64,000 bases of DNA from Heterocephalus glaber. Taxonomy: Eukaryota; Chordata; Mammalia; Rodentia; Bathyergidae. The number at the start of each line of letters is the position of its first letter. Positions within the stretch are counted from its first letter, which is position 1. Shown one piece after another: positions 23,201 through 37,625 of this stretch. The notes below the pieces were generated by a model. It ran no database searches, was not told where the DNA came from, and saw nothing but the letters and a program-made list of their open reading frames with translations. The DNA lies in NCBI RefSeq assembly GCF_000247695.1, contig NW_004624734.1:8388308-8452307 (forward strand), given 5' to 3'. Both the position numbers and the translations under genes were made by a program.

Positions 23201-23734
23201 TGGCCCTGTCCAACAGGTACGGCTGAGTGGACTGTGCACCCTCCTGCAGGCACCTCGGCACTGCTGCCTCCTGCTTCCTGTTCAGGGTTCCACAGGTTGA
23301 ACCACTGCCTCGCCAGCCTGAGCATTATCCACAGCAGCCTCTTAGGGGCCCCAGCCATAGGGTAGGAGTTCAAAGATGGGAATGAGACCTCGGGTCCCCT
23401 CTGACCAGGACCCAGCTCTTGATGAAACCTCTCCAACCTCCAGGGCATGGAATTGAGACACCTGTTGTTTTCCAGTCATGAGGTTTTGCTGTTTGAAGCA
23501 CTTTGAATTTAGAATCTCTTTCACAAAGGAAGAAAAAAAAACAAAAACAGAAACACAAGAGCAAGATGGATTTGGAGCAGTGCTCAGCAGCCCGGTTAGC
23601 ATAAGCGGGAGGCGTAGGAATTGCCTGAAATGCCTGCTCGCGACTCCCTCACTTTAGCCAAGCAGCTGGATAAGAGACAGATGAGAATATTCTCAGTGTC
23701 CAATGGCTGCAAGAACAACAGAAGAGAAGAATAT

Positions 23735-24240
23735 TAGTAATTATTGAGTGCATAATTCTGTTACCGTAATGAAAGAGCCCAGGCTGGGTACTTTATAAAG
23801 AGAAGAGGTTATTGAGTTATTAGTGGTGGAGGCAGAAGGTCCAAACAGCGCAGTGCCAGCTCCTGCGGGGGCCCCTGACTGTCTCCCATCTTGGCCAAGG
23901 GCACCACGACAGGACTCATATGACAGGGAGGGGTTGCTTCAGGAGACAGAAAGCCGGAGGCTGAGGAGGGGCTGCCTTGCTCTTTCCTAACAATCCTCTC
24001 TCAGGAACTCACTCGGGGGTATCAGAGAGCTACTTCGTCCTTTCCCAGAGCAGCACCTCAGTCACCTTCCCTTGGCTCCACCCCCTCAGGGTCCCCCCTT
24101 CCTCTTGGCATCACCACCCTGCAGGCACTGGCACCTCGGAGGGAAGTCTGCATCCAACCTTGGCAGGGACCATCCTGTTCGTGCCTGGCCACGCTCGCTC
24201 GCGGCCCGTGTTCTCCCCATCACTTATGGGAAGGAAATTG
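23735..24240 (-). mobile_element. Old LTR (MaLR-type), antisense
   Basis: ATTCTGTTACCGTAATGAAAG, GGCTGGGTACTTTATAAAG, and GGAGGCAGAAGGTCC in this order are the antisense end of an ancient LTR. The left end is clear; the right end is uncertain. Confidence 0.5.
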
Positions 24241-25244
24241 GGCCAGGTGTGAGAATGACACTCCTCACAACCTCCTACCCATGGTGAAGCCCCAAGTCTT
24301 TCTCACCCCCAGCCTACTCTAGTCCCCCACATTCAGGGGCAGCAGAGTCAGTGCACCACGAGCCACACCTCCAGCCACTACAGCCGCGGGGCAGAGGGGC
24401 GTCTCGCACGGTGGGACTGTCCCACGGATGGGGACCTCTTGAATTGGGGTTTGTGAAGTACAGGCTGGGGGAGCCTTCTGCTGATTGCACACCTGTGACT
24501 TCCCCTGTCACCTTTGTGTCTGTTAGAAAGGGCTTGAGGGAGCTCGTGGTGAGCAGGCCACACCCCTGTCTTCACATGAGTCCTCTGTGTAGCGGGACAT
24601 GGACGTCGGTTGTGGCACCCATCCCAAGTCCTTCCTGGAACAGGTCTGGTGGTGCTGGCACAGTGATTTGTCACAGCAGCAACAGGAAACCTTAGCAACA
24701 AAGGAGTTGAATAAACACCACGAGGACACAGGCACCCAGTGTGGGTCCCCAGGAGGGAAGCTGTGTCCTGGGCCCTGTCCTCCTCAGGGCTGTGTGTGGG
24801 CATACTTAGGCCCAGAGAGCTCCAAGGAAGGAGGGTGGCTTGCCCCGAGGAGTCTAGGGAGGCACTGTCTGGAAGCCCCCCACGCAGGGCCCAGCGGGGA
24901 GGAGGCAGGTTGTGCAGTGCCTTCCTTCCGGGGGCCAAGGAAACTAGGGTGCAGCTTTTGCCCAAGAGGGTGCCCCTTCCCCAGAAGCCAGCTGCACACA
25001 GTGCTGCCTCACCTTAGCCCAGGAGGCCCCCCTAGTGGGGGCCGGAAAGAGACTCCCGGAAGTGGCCTGCAGAAAGGAGGTGCCCTCCTGGGGCGGAGTC
25101 CACCCCGTCAGGCTGGTGTGTGCCTCAGTCATCATGCCCCATCTGACCCGTGTCACCAGCTCAGGGCCCAAACGAGGTCCCAAATCTCATTTATTTCAGC
25201 TTTCAGCCCTATGTTTAACAAACACATTCCCTGTCTTCCTCTCC
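24241..25244. other. Non-coding, nothing recognised
   Basis: GC-rich intronic DNA. A 225-codon plus-strand frame (24599-25276) exists, but it has no domain, is proline/glycine-rich and is opened by base composition. Confidence 0.5.
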
Positions 25245-25560
25245 CCCACCCCCGACTTAACAAGGGTTCGATTTAGGATTGCTTGACTTTACCATGGTGT
25301 AAACGTGAAGCACAGTTACTAGCCACTGCCCTTCAGATTTTGGATTTGGCTCCTTCTGGGCTAATACTGTGTAGTCCCTGCTCTCTGTGATCATGAACGC
25401 CGCCGGCCAAGACTCCCCAGCGTACAGTACTGTCTGCTGGCCCTGAGCTCTGTTAGGCTGGGTGTAGGAAGTGCGTTTCCTATGCTGTTTTGAGCTTAGA
25501 TGAATTTATCAGGACGAAGCTCCATTGTAAGCCAAGGAGCATCTGCAATGTGTTACATTC
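25245..25560. mobile_element. Possible Tigger-type DNA transposon remnant
   Basis: Starts CGACTTAACAAGGGTTCGATTTAGG and ends TTGTAAGCCAAGGAGCATCTGC, wording similar to Tigger-family non-autonomous elements whose ends read 'cgactta...' and '...taagtcgaggagcatctg'. Diverged; weak call. Confidence 0.4.
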
Positions 25561-26039
25561 TTATTTATATCTGCCATTTTATTTACCGATATACCGAAAC
25601 GATGGTAATTTGAGTGTATTCGTGTATATGTTACGCACACGTATTAGAAGTACACGCAACGCTGGAGGAATTTTTGTCTGTGAGCTCACTCCTATTGGCA
25701 GCAGCCCCCATCAACGGATCCTGGCCGATCCCAAGCTCCCCCTGGTGGCCGCTTCCCGTCACTGCACTCCAGGTTCCACCTTCGCTCAGAGCTGTGTTAG
25801 AAATAAAGTGCCGTGCCCCTCAGAGAACAGGCCCATCCGAAGTTGCTCTTAGCATGGGCAGGTGCTTGTTGAACCCGTAGTGATAATACTTTACAAAGAG
25901 GCCCTGGGACTTGGTGAGGCTCAGGAACGGAGCCAGCTCAGCATAACCAGCCGGTGCCTTGGCAACTCTGGTACGGGTCTGACCCAGAGTCGTGGAGGAC
26001 CCAGGCAGAGCAGGAAGTGGCCAGCCCACCCAGGCAGAC

Positions 26040-26170
26040 ACTCCTGGCTTCTAGCCCAGACTCTCTGGAGTCAGGTTATCACTGTGACCTTGGCCTCTGC
26101 TTCTCCATCTGTAAAATGGGGGTGCAACAGTCCCCTCCACCGGAATAGTTGAGTGATTAAATGAGAGTAT
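26040..26170 (+). repeat. MIR SINE
   Basis: ACTGTGACCTTGG, CTTCTCCATCTGTAAAATGGG and GAGTGATTAAATGAG fit the MIR core and 3' part. Confidence 0.75.
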
Positions 26171-27573
<1,403 letters not shown>

Positions 27574-30500
27574 GGGCCCGGAGTCCCCACCTGTCCAGGA
27601 TGGCCACTCTGTGCTGGGCTAAGACTTCCCTCAATGTCCTGCCTCGATCTTGGTCTTTGGCTGCACTTAGGGTCTAGAACTAGGAGTTCTGACCACTTGA
27701 GTGGCCTGTCCATGGGCAGCAGCCATGCACCTGGAATTTCCCTGCCAGTCCTGATTTCAAATATTCCATGCCACAGTTGAGTGGATTCTGGAAATGTGGA
27801 AGCCTGGACTCCCAGGCCCTCGGGGCATGGCAGGACAGGGCCTCCAGAGAGCTGGCTGAGGAGTCTTGGAATCTGAGGCCCCAGCACATGAGACCAGGAG
27901 GGACAGCAGGTGGGGTTCAAATGTAGACATGGTTTAGTGATTGATTGCTAGCCGTAAAAATCACTTGTGTATCTTGGTTTTATGCAAACTCGTCAAACTG
28001 GTGTGTGTGTACTGGGGCAGGAGCAGCCCTGAGAACTTTGATGCTCCTAATGCAATCTTAGTTTCATGTCCAACCCCTTGGAGCATTGAAGGTGATCTTG
28101 TGGGGCCATAGAGCATTTCTAATAGGACTTAGAAACAACACTTTGTCACCTGGCTCCCGTTGGACCCGGGAACATCAGGAAACATGGGTGGGGTTACCAG
28201 TGCTGAGGTGTGGCTTCTGGGTGGTTGGTGGTGGCTTCTAGCTATGGATGGACTCACTGATCTTTTGAAGAAGAGAGGATCCCTGCCTGACACTTAGCTC
28301 TTCCACCACTCTTTCTTTGAGGAATTACAGAATGAGTCTTCATGCTCAGTTACTGCATGGATGGCCTGGGATTTGCCTGTGGGCCCATGGCCAGTTAGTG
28401 AAAGAGAACAGAAAGGCATCCCCTTCCTCCTCGCTCTGGCTCAGCTGTGTGCAGCAGGAACATGTGTGCTCAGGGGCTCTTGAAGCCAGATGCGAAATGG
28501 GCAGGTCCTTCAGTGCCTGCATTTCAAATGTGGTTGTGATCGTGTGCACTGTCGGGCAGGTTTGAAGGTGCTTCCACCCATCCAGTTTCCTTAAATGTTT
28601 AAAAAGTGGTGACTGGGGATCCCTGCGAACAAGGAGGCTCCTCAGAAACTGGAGCAGTGACTTGCTGTAGGAGCAGTTTTGGAACGGGCTGCTTTTCTTC
28701 TCCAGGAGAGGCCATGGTCCGGGCCTCTGCGTTCTCCTGGGACGTGAGTGCTCTCGATGACAACAAAAGGCACCTCTGTTGTCCAAAGGCAGACACTGGG
28801 CTCTGGGAGCAGCCAGCTAATAGGATTACCAGCCTGGCCTCCAGACAGGGCCATAGACAGCAGCTGGCTCTTCTTATTGGCCTCATCTGTCACCCCAGCC
28901 ACACATCCGTCAACAAATGCATCCATTTTGCAGAGGCTGTCGGGGCAGCGCCAGCCCAAGAGAAGGGAATTGTGGGTGAGTGGCAGGCTGGGCTGGGCTG
29001 GGTGCCTTTGCAGAGCCCTCCCGAACCCTGAGCTAGGACTTTCTGAGGCAGATGTCAGCCCGAGAGAACCCAATCAGCTGGGCTTGGGCGACGCTTGATG
29101 TCTTCGGGGGTCACTCTAGCCCAGCGCCCTCAGACCCCACATCCCAAGGGGGCCTGCAGCCCTGGAGAGCAGTAGGTAGCAGATCTCCGTGTCCCCATCC
29201 CTGTCTCCTGTGCATTCCTGGTCTGCTTTCTTCCACCATCACAGATAACAGTGAGCAGTAGCAGATTTCCGCAACCTCCTGCTGCCCTCACCGGGCCAAG
29301 GAAGAAACAGAGACCTGAGGATGTCACTTTCCCCAGGCCGCCCAGCATGAAAGCAGGGAGCTGGGATTGGAAGCTGGGCTCTGAAGCCACTGACACCATC
29401 CTCCCTTTTGTGGCTCTGCAGCTCCACCAGCACCCGGACCTCCAGAGGCGGTTTCGTGAGGGCCACTTTGTGGGATGGGCCAGGCCAGCTCTGGCTCCCT
29501 CGGGCCCCTGATGTCCTCAGAACGGGGCATGTCAGGCCTCCTGCTGCTGCCCTCTCTGCCCAGACTCTACTCACAAAGCCTCCCTCCGGCTGCAGTGAAG
29601 TTCCAAGTAGCTGGCTTTCTAGGGATGTGTGCAGAAGAGACGCTGGCTGAGACATGGGAGCCCCGCAGACTGTGTCGCCATGGAAGAAGGTTCTTCGCAG
29701 GGGGGAATTCCATCAGTCAGTCATGGACCTGTGTGGCACAGGCCTTTCTCTGAGCCCCAGGCTCTCCAGGTCAGGTGACACGCACCCTCTGCTTTCAGAC
29801 CACAGCCAGGGCCCTGTCCTGCCTTTTCCCTGGGTGGGGTGAACCCCCGGCCCCCTTTGATTTTAGGGTCAGTGCTGAGGGAGAAAGGGGTTTGGCTCTC
29901 CAGGAGCTGCTTTTCAGAGAAAGGCATGCATTTGCTGGAAGGCTGAGAAGAAAATAAGACCCCTCCCCTCCCCACTCCAGAAAAGGAGGGGTCTCTACAC
30001 AGAAATCCCCACAGTGCCAGGGAGTGGGCAGGGAGGACAGGCTAGCACCAGACAGCTGTGACCACAGGCCGGCTTCCAGCCTATATAAAGTGGTGACTGG
30101 AATAGTCACAGATCACACTGGCATTTATCAGGACCTGTCTACAAAGCCGGGGAGACTCGGCCACATGCGTGCGTCATCAGAATGGCTGCCTGATCCCTTC
30201 CAGGCAAAGGATCCCCTCTTTCTGCAGGGCGGGACTCCCTTCATGGTGAGCAGGGCAGAAACTAACTGCTGTTCCCCACAGCTGTTTTGCACATCTTCCT
30301 GTGTTGAGTGTTGTGTGTAAATCCCTTGTGTTCCTAAATCTCCTCTGAGGACAGGGTGAGGGGTAGGGTGTGCATAGTAATTCTCCCATTTTTCTGTCAA
30401 GAAAACAGGCCAGGCCCTCCCCTCTGCCTGAGAGCCCACGGGTAAGCAGTCAGGACTCAGCCACTGCCTCCCCGTGCCCACGCCCTCTGAGATGAGCCCT

Positions 30501-31840
30501 GTGGGATGGGCCGTCCCGGGAAGGGGTTTCCGGATCCAGGGCCTGGCTATGGACCTATAGCCAGATTGCCAACATCCAGTGTGCTTGGGGAAAGGGGCAG
30601 GCAGCTTGCAAGTACACTTAGTCCTGGACCTCACAGCAGCACGGCTTAGAGAGCACCTGATCAGGACCTTTAATGTTCAGAAAGAGCGGCTGAGGCCATC
30701 CAGCAAATCCAGCCTTGCCATGTGATTGTGTTCTCTGCCAGCTGTCACCGGCTTGGCTGCATCCTGCAGATGACCATCGATTGTCCCAGAGTGAGCCCCA
30801 GGGGTGGGCTGCCTTGCACGGTGGGGAGGCCTAGGTTTCCATGCTCAGGAGCCCTGAGTGTCCATATCTCCCTGTCCCGAGCTCTCTCATCCCAGCATGC
30901 TCCTCAGGCCTGGCCCAAGGCCACTCAGCGAGAAACAGAGAAGAGGGCAGGTGAACCGTGACTATGACCTCAGAGACAGGGAGCCCAGGATCTCCAAGTG
31001 GAAAGGGAGGCCTCTCCCAGAGACCCCGAGAAGCAGAATTACAACAGCCCCAAATATGCCCAGTGCAAGCTCGGGGATTAGAGTTGAGCAGTTATGTCTT
31101 TGAGGGAAGAGGACAAATGCACGCAAAAAACCACGGGACTGAGGGAGGTGCAAGGAGGCCCCAGGGAGAGGAAAAGCCACTGTCAGGCATGATGGGATCG
31201 CCAGAAGGACACCAAGCCAGCAACACTCCTGAGAAGGGAAGCCTGTGAGCTTTGCTCAGAGTCCCAGAAATGTTTCAAGACAGAGTAAAAGTGGAAGAGG
31301 GCTGGGCTGGGCCCGAAGAGGCTGATGGTGTCGGTTGCTGATGCTGTCCTGTGACCACGCTGGTGGCCGGGAGCCTGCCCAGGCCTCTGTGTCCCGGCAT
31401 GTTTGAGGCACATCCTCCACCTCTGGTCCGTCTCCAGCCCTATTCCTCCTCCCCAAGAGGAGGTTTGAGACCCATGTTGCCCTGGGACTAAATTCAACAG
31501 AAATGCACATATGTGCAGGGAATGTGTGGACCTCGGCAACTAGGGGACTCTGGACCCTCGTTCGACATGCAGACCCCTCCATGTGGCCAAGTGGCCCCTG
31601 GGCCCCTTGTGCCTGTCTTTCCAGTAATCTTTCTGCCAGGGTTTTTGTGAGCAAGAGAATTGGCATTCATAGTTAAAAGCATTCTCCAACAAATGGCAAT
31701 CTTGATGGCTCTGGCAGGAGGGGGACCTCATCCACTGACCTTGAGGAAACCGAGTCTTGAGGAGGCATGGGCTGAGCTGGGGAGCAGAGGGACAGGATCG
31801 TAAGCCCAGGGCTTCTAACTACAGAGGTTCTGATTCCAAG

Positions 31841-32050
31841 CAGCCCGTGGTTCTCAACTGCTGGCACTTTAGTATGCCAGGAGACATTTGGCGATGTCTG
31901 GAGACCATTTTGGCTCTAGAGGGGCTCTAGTGACATCTGGTGGGCGGAGGCCAGAGTTGTGCTTAGCAATGTCCTACAATGCACAGCCCAGTCCCCACTA
32001 CAGAGAATGATCCTGCCTCAGAATGCTAGTCCTGCCAAAGTCAGGAAACT
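31841..32050 (+). mobile_element. MER20-like hAT transposon in the 3' UTR
   Basis: Order of phrases: GTGGTTCTCAACTG, GGAGACATTTGGCGATGTCTGG, GACATCTGGTGGGCGGAGGCC, GTCCTACAATGCACAGCCC. It matches the MER20 group of non-autonomous hAT-Charlie elements across nearly its full length of about 210 bp. Lies inside the C14orf132 3' UTR. Confidence 0.75.
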
Positions 32051-32906
32051 TTACACATGGTTATGCTATCTCTGATTTCAAAATCATGGGTTTTCCCCAA
32101 AGCTCCACTCTTCCTCATCCATGAATCACTGAGTAAATCAGAGCTGTTCCGAGCAACAGCAGCGATCATGGTTGCTGACCCAGGTTCACATAATTCCGGT
32201 GGAGGGCCAGGATCTGGAATTCCTCCTGAGTTGGATCGGACTTTGGAAACCGACCTGGCTCTGATTCCACTCTCTGGGGCCTTCTGGAGGAAGCCAGCTG
32301 GAATGGAGGGTGCGCTACAAAGTGGGTGGAACGCTGAGGCTGGACTTGCCCCGCAGTGAGGTGCCTCTTGCGGGCCTCCAGTGACTGGTCCCCATCAGTG
32401 CCCCAAGAAGCACCATTCCAGGGGAGTGTAGGACGGCTCAGGAGGCTGGATAACAGCCACTGGACAAGTCTGCATCTTCTCTTATTTCTGATCCTTTCCC
32501 ACATGCCCACCCTCTTCCCTAGCTGAAAGCATACTAAGCACTCTTTCTACAATTTAGACTTTTACAGAATCCTTATTCTTGTAACTTGCCACTGTAGATA
32601 TCAACACTCCATGATGAGAGAATCAGAAATGTTTCTATGTCTTACTAACGTTTTCATAATCAACTTGTAAAAGTATGCAGTTTCCTTGATATAAAAGTAT
32701 TTTAACTATTCTTTTAGGCCTTTGCTACTGCAGCACCTGATTTGACCCTGTGACCACTGACTTTTACTAGTGTGAAAAGGCTCTTTCTTAATGTGGGACT
32801 TCAATGTGCTTTTAGACTAAAAATCTGTAACCTCCAGGATGTAAAAATGTGGCAGTGAAATCTCTTTGTTAACTTTATTGCTGTGGTTGTCATATTCTAT
32901 TATGAT

Positions 32907-32912
32907 AATAAA
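32907..32912 (+). terminator. C14orf132: C14orf132 poly(A) signal AATAAA
   Basis: Canonical AATAAA in an AT-rich context preceded by TTAACTTTATTGCTGTGG. Cleavage is expected about 15-25 bases downstream. The nearest alternative in the UTR is weaker. Confidence 0.75.
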
Positions 32913-32930
32913 AAAGAACGAAAGGAAGAT

Positions 32931-33299
32931 CAAACTTCTGTGTTCCCCTCATTTTCATGTCATTAAGGCAGCTCCAGGTGACCTCCATGCTGGTCATCCT
33001 GCCACATTGAGGCGGGATGGGTCCCCACCTCATCCATTCCCCGCACAGGGCCACTGGACAGTCACACTGCAGTGAGCTGTGGAGGCCCCCTGGGATCCCC
33101 CTCCGTCTTCCCGGGCACCTGAGGCCTCTGAGAGCAAAGTTCACCCCCATTCTTCCCTCCAGCACCTGGGTACAGTGCCCAGCTCCTAGAAGACACCCAC
33201 CAGGTGATCAGAGAATGGATGAATGATTCCTGAACGACCAGTCTGGTACATTTCAACAGTACAGGTAACATTGAGCATGCAACTGTAGCTTTAGCCATT
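32931..33299. other. Intergenic start, nothing firm
   Basis: Downstream flank of C14orf132. A weak L2/MIR-like trace (GAATGGATGAATGATTCC) near 33215; otherwise nothing recognised. Confidence 0.45.
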
Positions 33300-33490
33300 C
33301 GTTCACTAATCATAGCAAACATTTACATAGCACTTACTAGACATTCAGCGCAATTCTGAGCCCTTTGTATACACAGTGACTGTTACTATGTGGGCACTAT
33401 TATTATCCCCACTTGACAAATGAAGAAACAGGCATGCAGAAGTTTCTTGCCCAAGGCTGGGTAACCGGGGAGCAGGGCTAGAAATCTTGG
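33300..33490 (+). repeat. MIR SINE
   Basis: TTTACATAGCACTTACTAGA, ATTATTATCCCCACTTGACAA and AATGAAGAAACAGGC are the MIR order. Confidence 0.75.
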
Positions 33491-36424
33491 CTCACGTGTT
33501 CCTTGGAGTCCTTCAGAGCTGAGGCTGGCAGCCGAGCAAAGAGAGACCATGGCCTGGTTCTCCCACTGCCCTCTGCTCCCCAACAGGGAGGTGAGCTGAG
33601 AGGGAGGCTGGGTAAGACAAAGACGGGGCTTCCTGGACAGCAAGAAAGGCCAGAGATCCCTGTGGACTACATGGAGAGGCACGACTTGGCTTTGCAGCTA
33701 GAATGCAGAAATGGGTGCATAGCAGGGGAGGTGAGGCTGGAGCCTGAAGAACATGGTGGATGAAGGGATAAAGCCAGCCAGAGGGGGCCTTGACTGTCGG
33801 GGGGGGGGCAGTGGGGCACCATCACCTGTCCCTAAGGCAGGGCTGGTGCCAGGGTGGAGGGGACAAGAGTGACTTCCATGCTGGTTAAGGGGACCCCACC
33901 CTGGCGTCCACTGGGTGGTGCCTGGGTGTTCCTCCCTGTCACATGCTTTGCCAGGATGGCTCAGGTGTACACACCACCGGCAGAGGGTCCTCTGGTTGGA
34001 GGTGCAGCGTTTTGAAATATCGGAAAAGACCATTTGCAAGAGTTTGCAAGATTTTTCAAGAAAACGAGGCCTCTACAGCCCAGCGCCTCTAAATTTGACT
34101 CTTTAGGAGCTACACATCATCCAGCCCACATCACAAAACTCTGTCCTCCCCAGCCCCATCCTCCCTGGCAGCATTTTAGGACATTTTTGGCTTTACAGAT
34201 TTGGTTTGTAAACACATCCGTGAGTGGCTGTGGCCCAATTGTCCTGACCTTTGGCTACGCTGTGAGTTGGTGGGATCCCCCCTCTCTGGGGGACAGCCCT
34301 GCCACTCCATTAACTGGGCACCCTGGAGGGCAAAGGCCCCTCAGAGCTCAGCCCAGGAGGCGCCATGTCTGACTTCACATTCGTGAGCGAGTAACAGAAG
34401 AGCTGGGAGGAAAATAGCCTCTCTTGGTGACTCCTCAGCAAGCAGAGCTACCTGTGCCTCTAGGGGAGGGGAGGAAAGAGGAGAGAAGAGAGTGGAGGAG
34501 AAGAGGGGCAGAACAGCGCCCCCTAGCGATTCTGGCCAAGCTCCCCGGTTCTCAGGGCTGCCACTGCCCACTCCAAAACCTGCCCTCCCAGGACTTTCCC
34601 ATTTGGCCTCTAATTGGTCCAGCCAGGCTGTTCAGGCCTGTTCTGCAAACAACTCGAAGGTCATTAACTATCATAGCAATGGCACTGGATGGTGCTTCAG
34701 GCAGGGTTTGCAACCATTCCCAGTCCAGCCTCCGCCCTCTGGAGCTGCCCTTCTAACATCCACCCAGCCTTCCAGACACCTGTTCTTTGGGGGAGGGAAC
34801 TAGTGATCTGGCTAAGGGAGATGTACAATGTGACAATGAGAATGGTGGGCCTGGCAGGGGGCAGAAGAGCCCCTTCTAACCAGCTGCTCCCAGGGCCACA
34901 GAGCCAGGTCTCGGGATTAGGAGAGAAAACTGAAGCTCCACCGCTCACTGGTCCAGGGAAGAATGAGCAAGCAGCTGTGGTAAGCCAGGTGCTGTCCTCG
35001 ACACCAGGGTGGACAATGAACATAGCAAAGCCTGCTCTCCTGATGGTGACCGCAGGCAGAAGCAGGCCTGGACGCTGTTAAACAGCAGGGTTTCACACAG
35101 GAAGTGGGCCGCGTGAAACAGTGAGTGAGGGCGTGCGACGTCAGAGGGGGTGGTCAGGGGGAGAGGTGGCAGCAGTGGCTCGGGCTGGGGTGACAGTTCC
35201 CAGAGGAGATGCGATGTCTCCCCCCCGCCCCGTCCCTACTTCCTGGATGGCCTTTGGCAGTAGCACTCTTCCTGCACGTGCTGGGCCTCTGCTCAGAGCG
35301 GGACAGACAGGAATCCAGCCTGGTTCCTGCTCCCAAGACACCCTCAGGACCGTCTCAAAGCCCCTCTCTGGGCCGTGTCATTGTGGCTGGACTGACTGTC
35401 CTCTTGGTGACGGCCCTGTTCTCCGCCTCTCTGGACCCTTCCTCTAAGAGACTTCGGGAGGCTCTGCCAGTCAGACTGGTTTGAGGTGCAGACATGTATT
35501 GGTCTTAGACTTCCCTGTCATCCAGGATAGCACCCCCTTCTTTGGGGAGTTTGTACCCCTCAGTCTGTGTACTCTGTCTGGCCAAGCTCAATGTCCCGAA
35601 TATCCCATGATGCATAGTGTGTACAAGTGGTTCTAGCTGGGTCAGCTGAGACATTCAGTTCCCCTGGACTAGGTAAGGGATGACCACACAGCCAAGCTGG
35701 TGCAGGCCAAGTAGATCATGCAGTTGCAAAAGAAGAACCATCTAAGAATGAATCCATACAGGAAGCAGCATCCAGAGATGGAAAGAAAAGATTGGTTCCT
35801 GATGTGTCTAAGTGGACCCTTTGATCAAGCCACACCTGAAGCCCCACCCTAGGAGCCTCTGTGAGCTGATTAACCCCTGTGTACATGAGTCAGTTTGAGT
35901 TCGGTTTTGCTCCTTAGGACAGAAAGTCTTGATTGATATTCCCTCAATGAGCTCTGCCCTGCAACCTGTTTGGGAAGTGGCCCATTTCAAGGTGAGGGGC
36001 TGCAGGCCCCATCCTGTTCAATGCCACCACACACCCTGGGCACCCTGGGTGCTCTTGCCTGCTCTCTTGCTCTGTTCCTGGCTCCTCACGCCCCTGGCAG
36101 CTTGCGCCTGGAGAATGGCCACAGGTTCAGTGTCTCTAGTTTGACACCATGTCCCTCACCTTCTCCTTGTCTGCTAGCCCCTGCCAGGCCCAGGTCCTGC
36201 CCACCACTGAGTCCCAGCACCTAGGATCACCCTGGGATCAGCCTGGCCCTGCCCCCAAAGCATTAGAATGTATCAGACAAATTCTCTTCCTAATTTTGTT
36301 CTACACCCGTGCGGTGGAGGTAAGAGGACGTGCAGCCTCAGCACAACCCTGTGTAGCTACTGTCGCTTCCAGATGCCAAACAGAGCCACTTTATGCCCAG
36401 CACTTTACAGTTTGCAAAGTTCTT
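33491..36424. other. Intergenic, nothing recognised
   Basis: No gene supported. Frames of about 110-130 codons at 34.0-35.5 kb show no family resemblance. Confidence 0.5.
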
Positions 36425-36722
36425 TCATGCAGTGGACTAAATATATGTGTCTACGTTGGGCTCCTAACCCCCAGTGTGATGGTATCAGAGGCAGAGCCGA
36501 GAGAAGGTTATGAGGGTGGAGCCCCCTTGAATGAGATTAGTGCCCTGGTCAAAGGCTCCAGAGACCCACCCCCCTTTTCTGCTATGTGAGGACAAGAAGA
36601 GAGAAGGCCACAACCTGGAAGGTGCTGGTCTATGATCCCGGACAACCAGCCTCCAGGACTGTAGGAAATAAATTGCCACTGCTTATAAACCACTCAGTCT
36701 CTGGCTCCTTGTTACAGCAGTT
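36425..36722 (+). mobile_element. Old MaLR-type LTR
   Basis: CTCCTAACCCCCAGTGTGATGG, ATGAGATTAGTGCCCTGG, CTATGTGAGGACAAGAAGAG, CTCCAGGACTGTAGGAAATAAA and TTATAAACCACTCAGTCT in this order are the sense plan of an ancient MaLR/ERVL-type LTR, with its own AATAAA. Confidence 0.7.
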
Positions 36723-36814
36723 AAGGTGATAAACATATTTCATACACATTTTCTCATTCGATCCTGGCGTGAGCCCTGCTGTACTCCACCTGCAGTGCTC
36801 TGCTCAGATTCCTT

Positions 36815-37120
36815 CAGAAGATACATTGGTCAGCTTCACATTATTATAATGAAATACCTGAGGCAATTAACTTGGGTTACTTTGGCTGAAAGATTCCAGT
36901 CCAAGACTGAAAGGCTCCTTTGCTTTGGCCTCTGGCCAGGGCAGCACATCATTGTCAGAGCACATGGAAGTGCAAACAGCTTAATCACAGCCAGGAAGCC
37001 GAAAGAGAACAAGGACAGCCTGGGGTCCCATGGCCCTCCTTGGGGGCACACCTGCAATGACCCAAGGACCTCCTGCCAGGCTCCACCTCTCAAAGCGCCT
37101 GGCTGATCAGGCCTTGAACA
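36815..37120 (-). mobile_element. Rodent/MaLR-type LTR, antisense
   Basis: ATTATAATGAAATACCTGAGG starts the antisense 3' end; GCACATGGAAGTGCAAACAG and CAATGACCCAAGGACCTCC, CACCTCTCAAAG follow. Same architecture as the elements at 8905 and 61943. Confidence 0.5.
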
Positions 37121-37489
37121 CATGAACTCTGAGAGTGCACATCCGAACCACAGCAAGGGATGTGTGCATCTGGGGATGCCTCGGCTCAGCTGCACTGTGC
37201 TTTGTCTCTGTGGCACACTGCACTGGACACAGGAGCCACAGAGCCCTGCCCACCCTGAGGTGGCCTTGACCACTGACTGACACACTGGTGCTCAAGCTGC
37301 GAGCCCAGCCCTTCACCTCCATGGAATATTGACTACGCCACTTCCACCCTGGGGCTCATTGACCGGTCAGGCTGAAGCTGGCCCTACAGGACTCCACCTG
37401 GAGCTGCTCCCCTGCTGCCCCTAACACCCTCCAGTCTTCCCAGAAGCACTTCCTTAGGAAATTGCTTGCACTGGATTCTGGGAATGCCT

Positions 37490-37625
37490 CCAAGACAATC
37501 ACCACAGCTGCCCGAGACCCAGATACAGTCATCTCCACTCTGCAGATAGGAAGCTGAAGCTCAGAGAGGTTACATGACCCATACAACATCACGCAAACAC
37601 TGAATGACGGGATGGGCTTCAAACT
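37490..37625 (+). repeat. MIR SINE fragment
   Basis: CATCTCCACTCTGCAGATAGG, AAGCTGAAGCTCAGAGAGG and TTACATGACCCATACAACATC match the MIR core. Confidence 0.75.

Larger units (their letters stand above)
27574..32930 (+). other. C14orf132: C14orf132 long 3' UTR
   Basis: No splice-linked coding sequence follows the stop, and the first convincing terminal poly(A) signal in an AT-rich, UTR-like context is at 32907. From general knowledge C14orf132 mRNA has a multi-kilobase 3' UTR, which agrees. The UTR is mostly unique sequence with one MER20-like transposon at 31841-32050. The last 400 bases become AT-rich. The 3' limit is inferred, and earlier alternative ends are possible. Confidence 0.7.

Noticed and set aside
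24599..25276. 225-codon plus-strand open frame
   Set aside because: GC-rich intronic DNA; proline/glycine/serine-rich translation without any recognisable family, and overlapping long frames on the other strand show that composition is the cause.
35209..35484. 91-codon frame with hydrophobic stretches resembling a small membrane protein
   Set aside because: No family match, no splice or UTR context, overlapping frames on both strands; likely chance.
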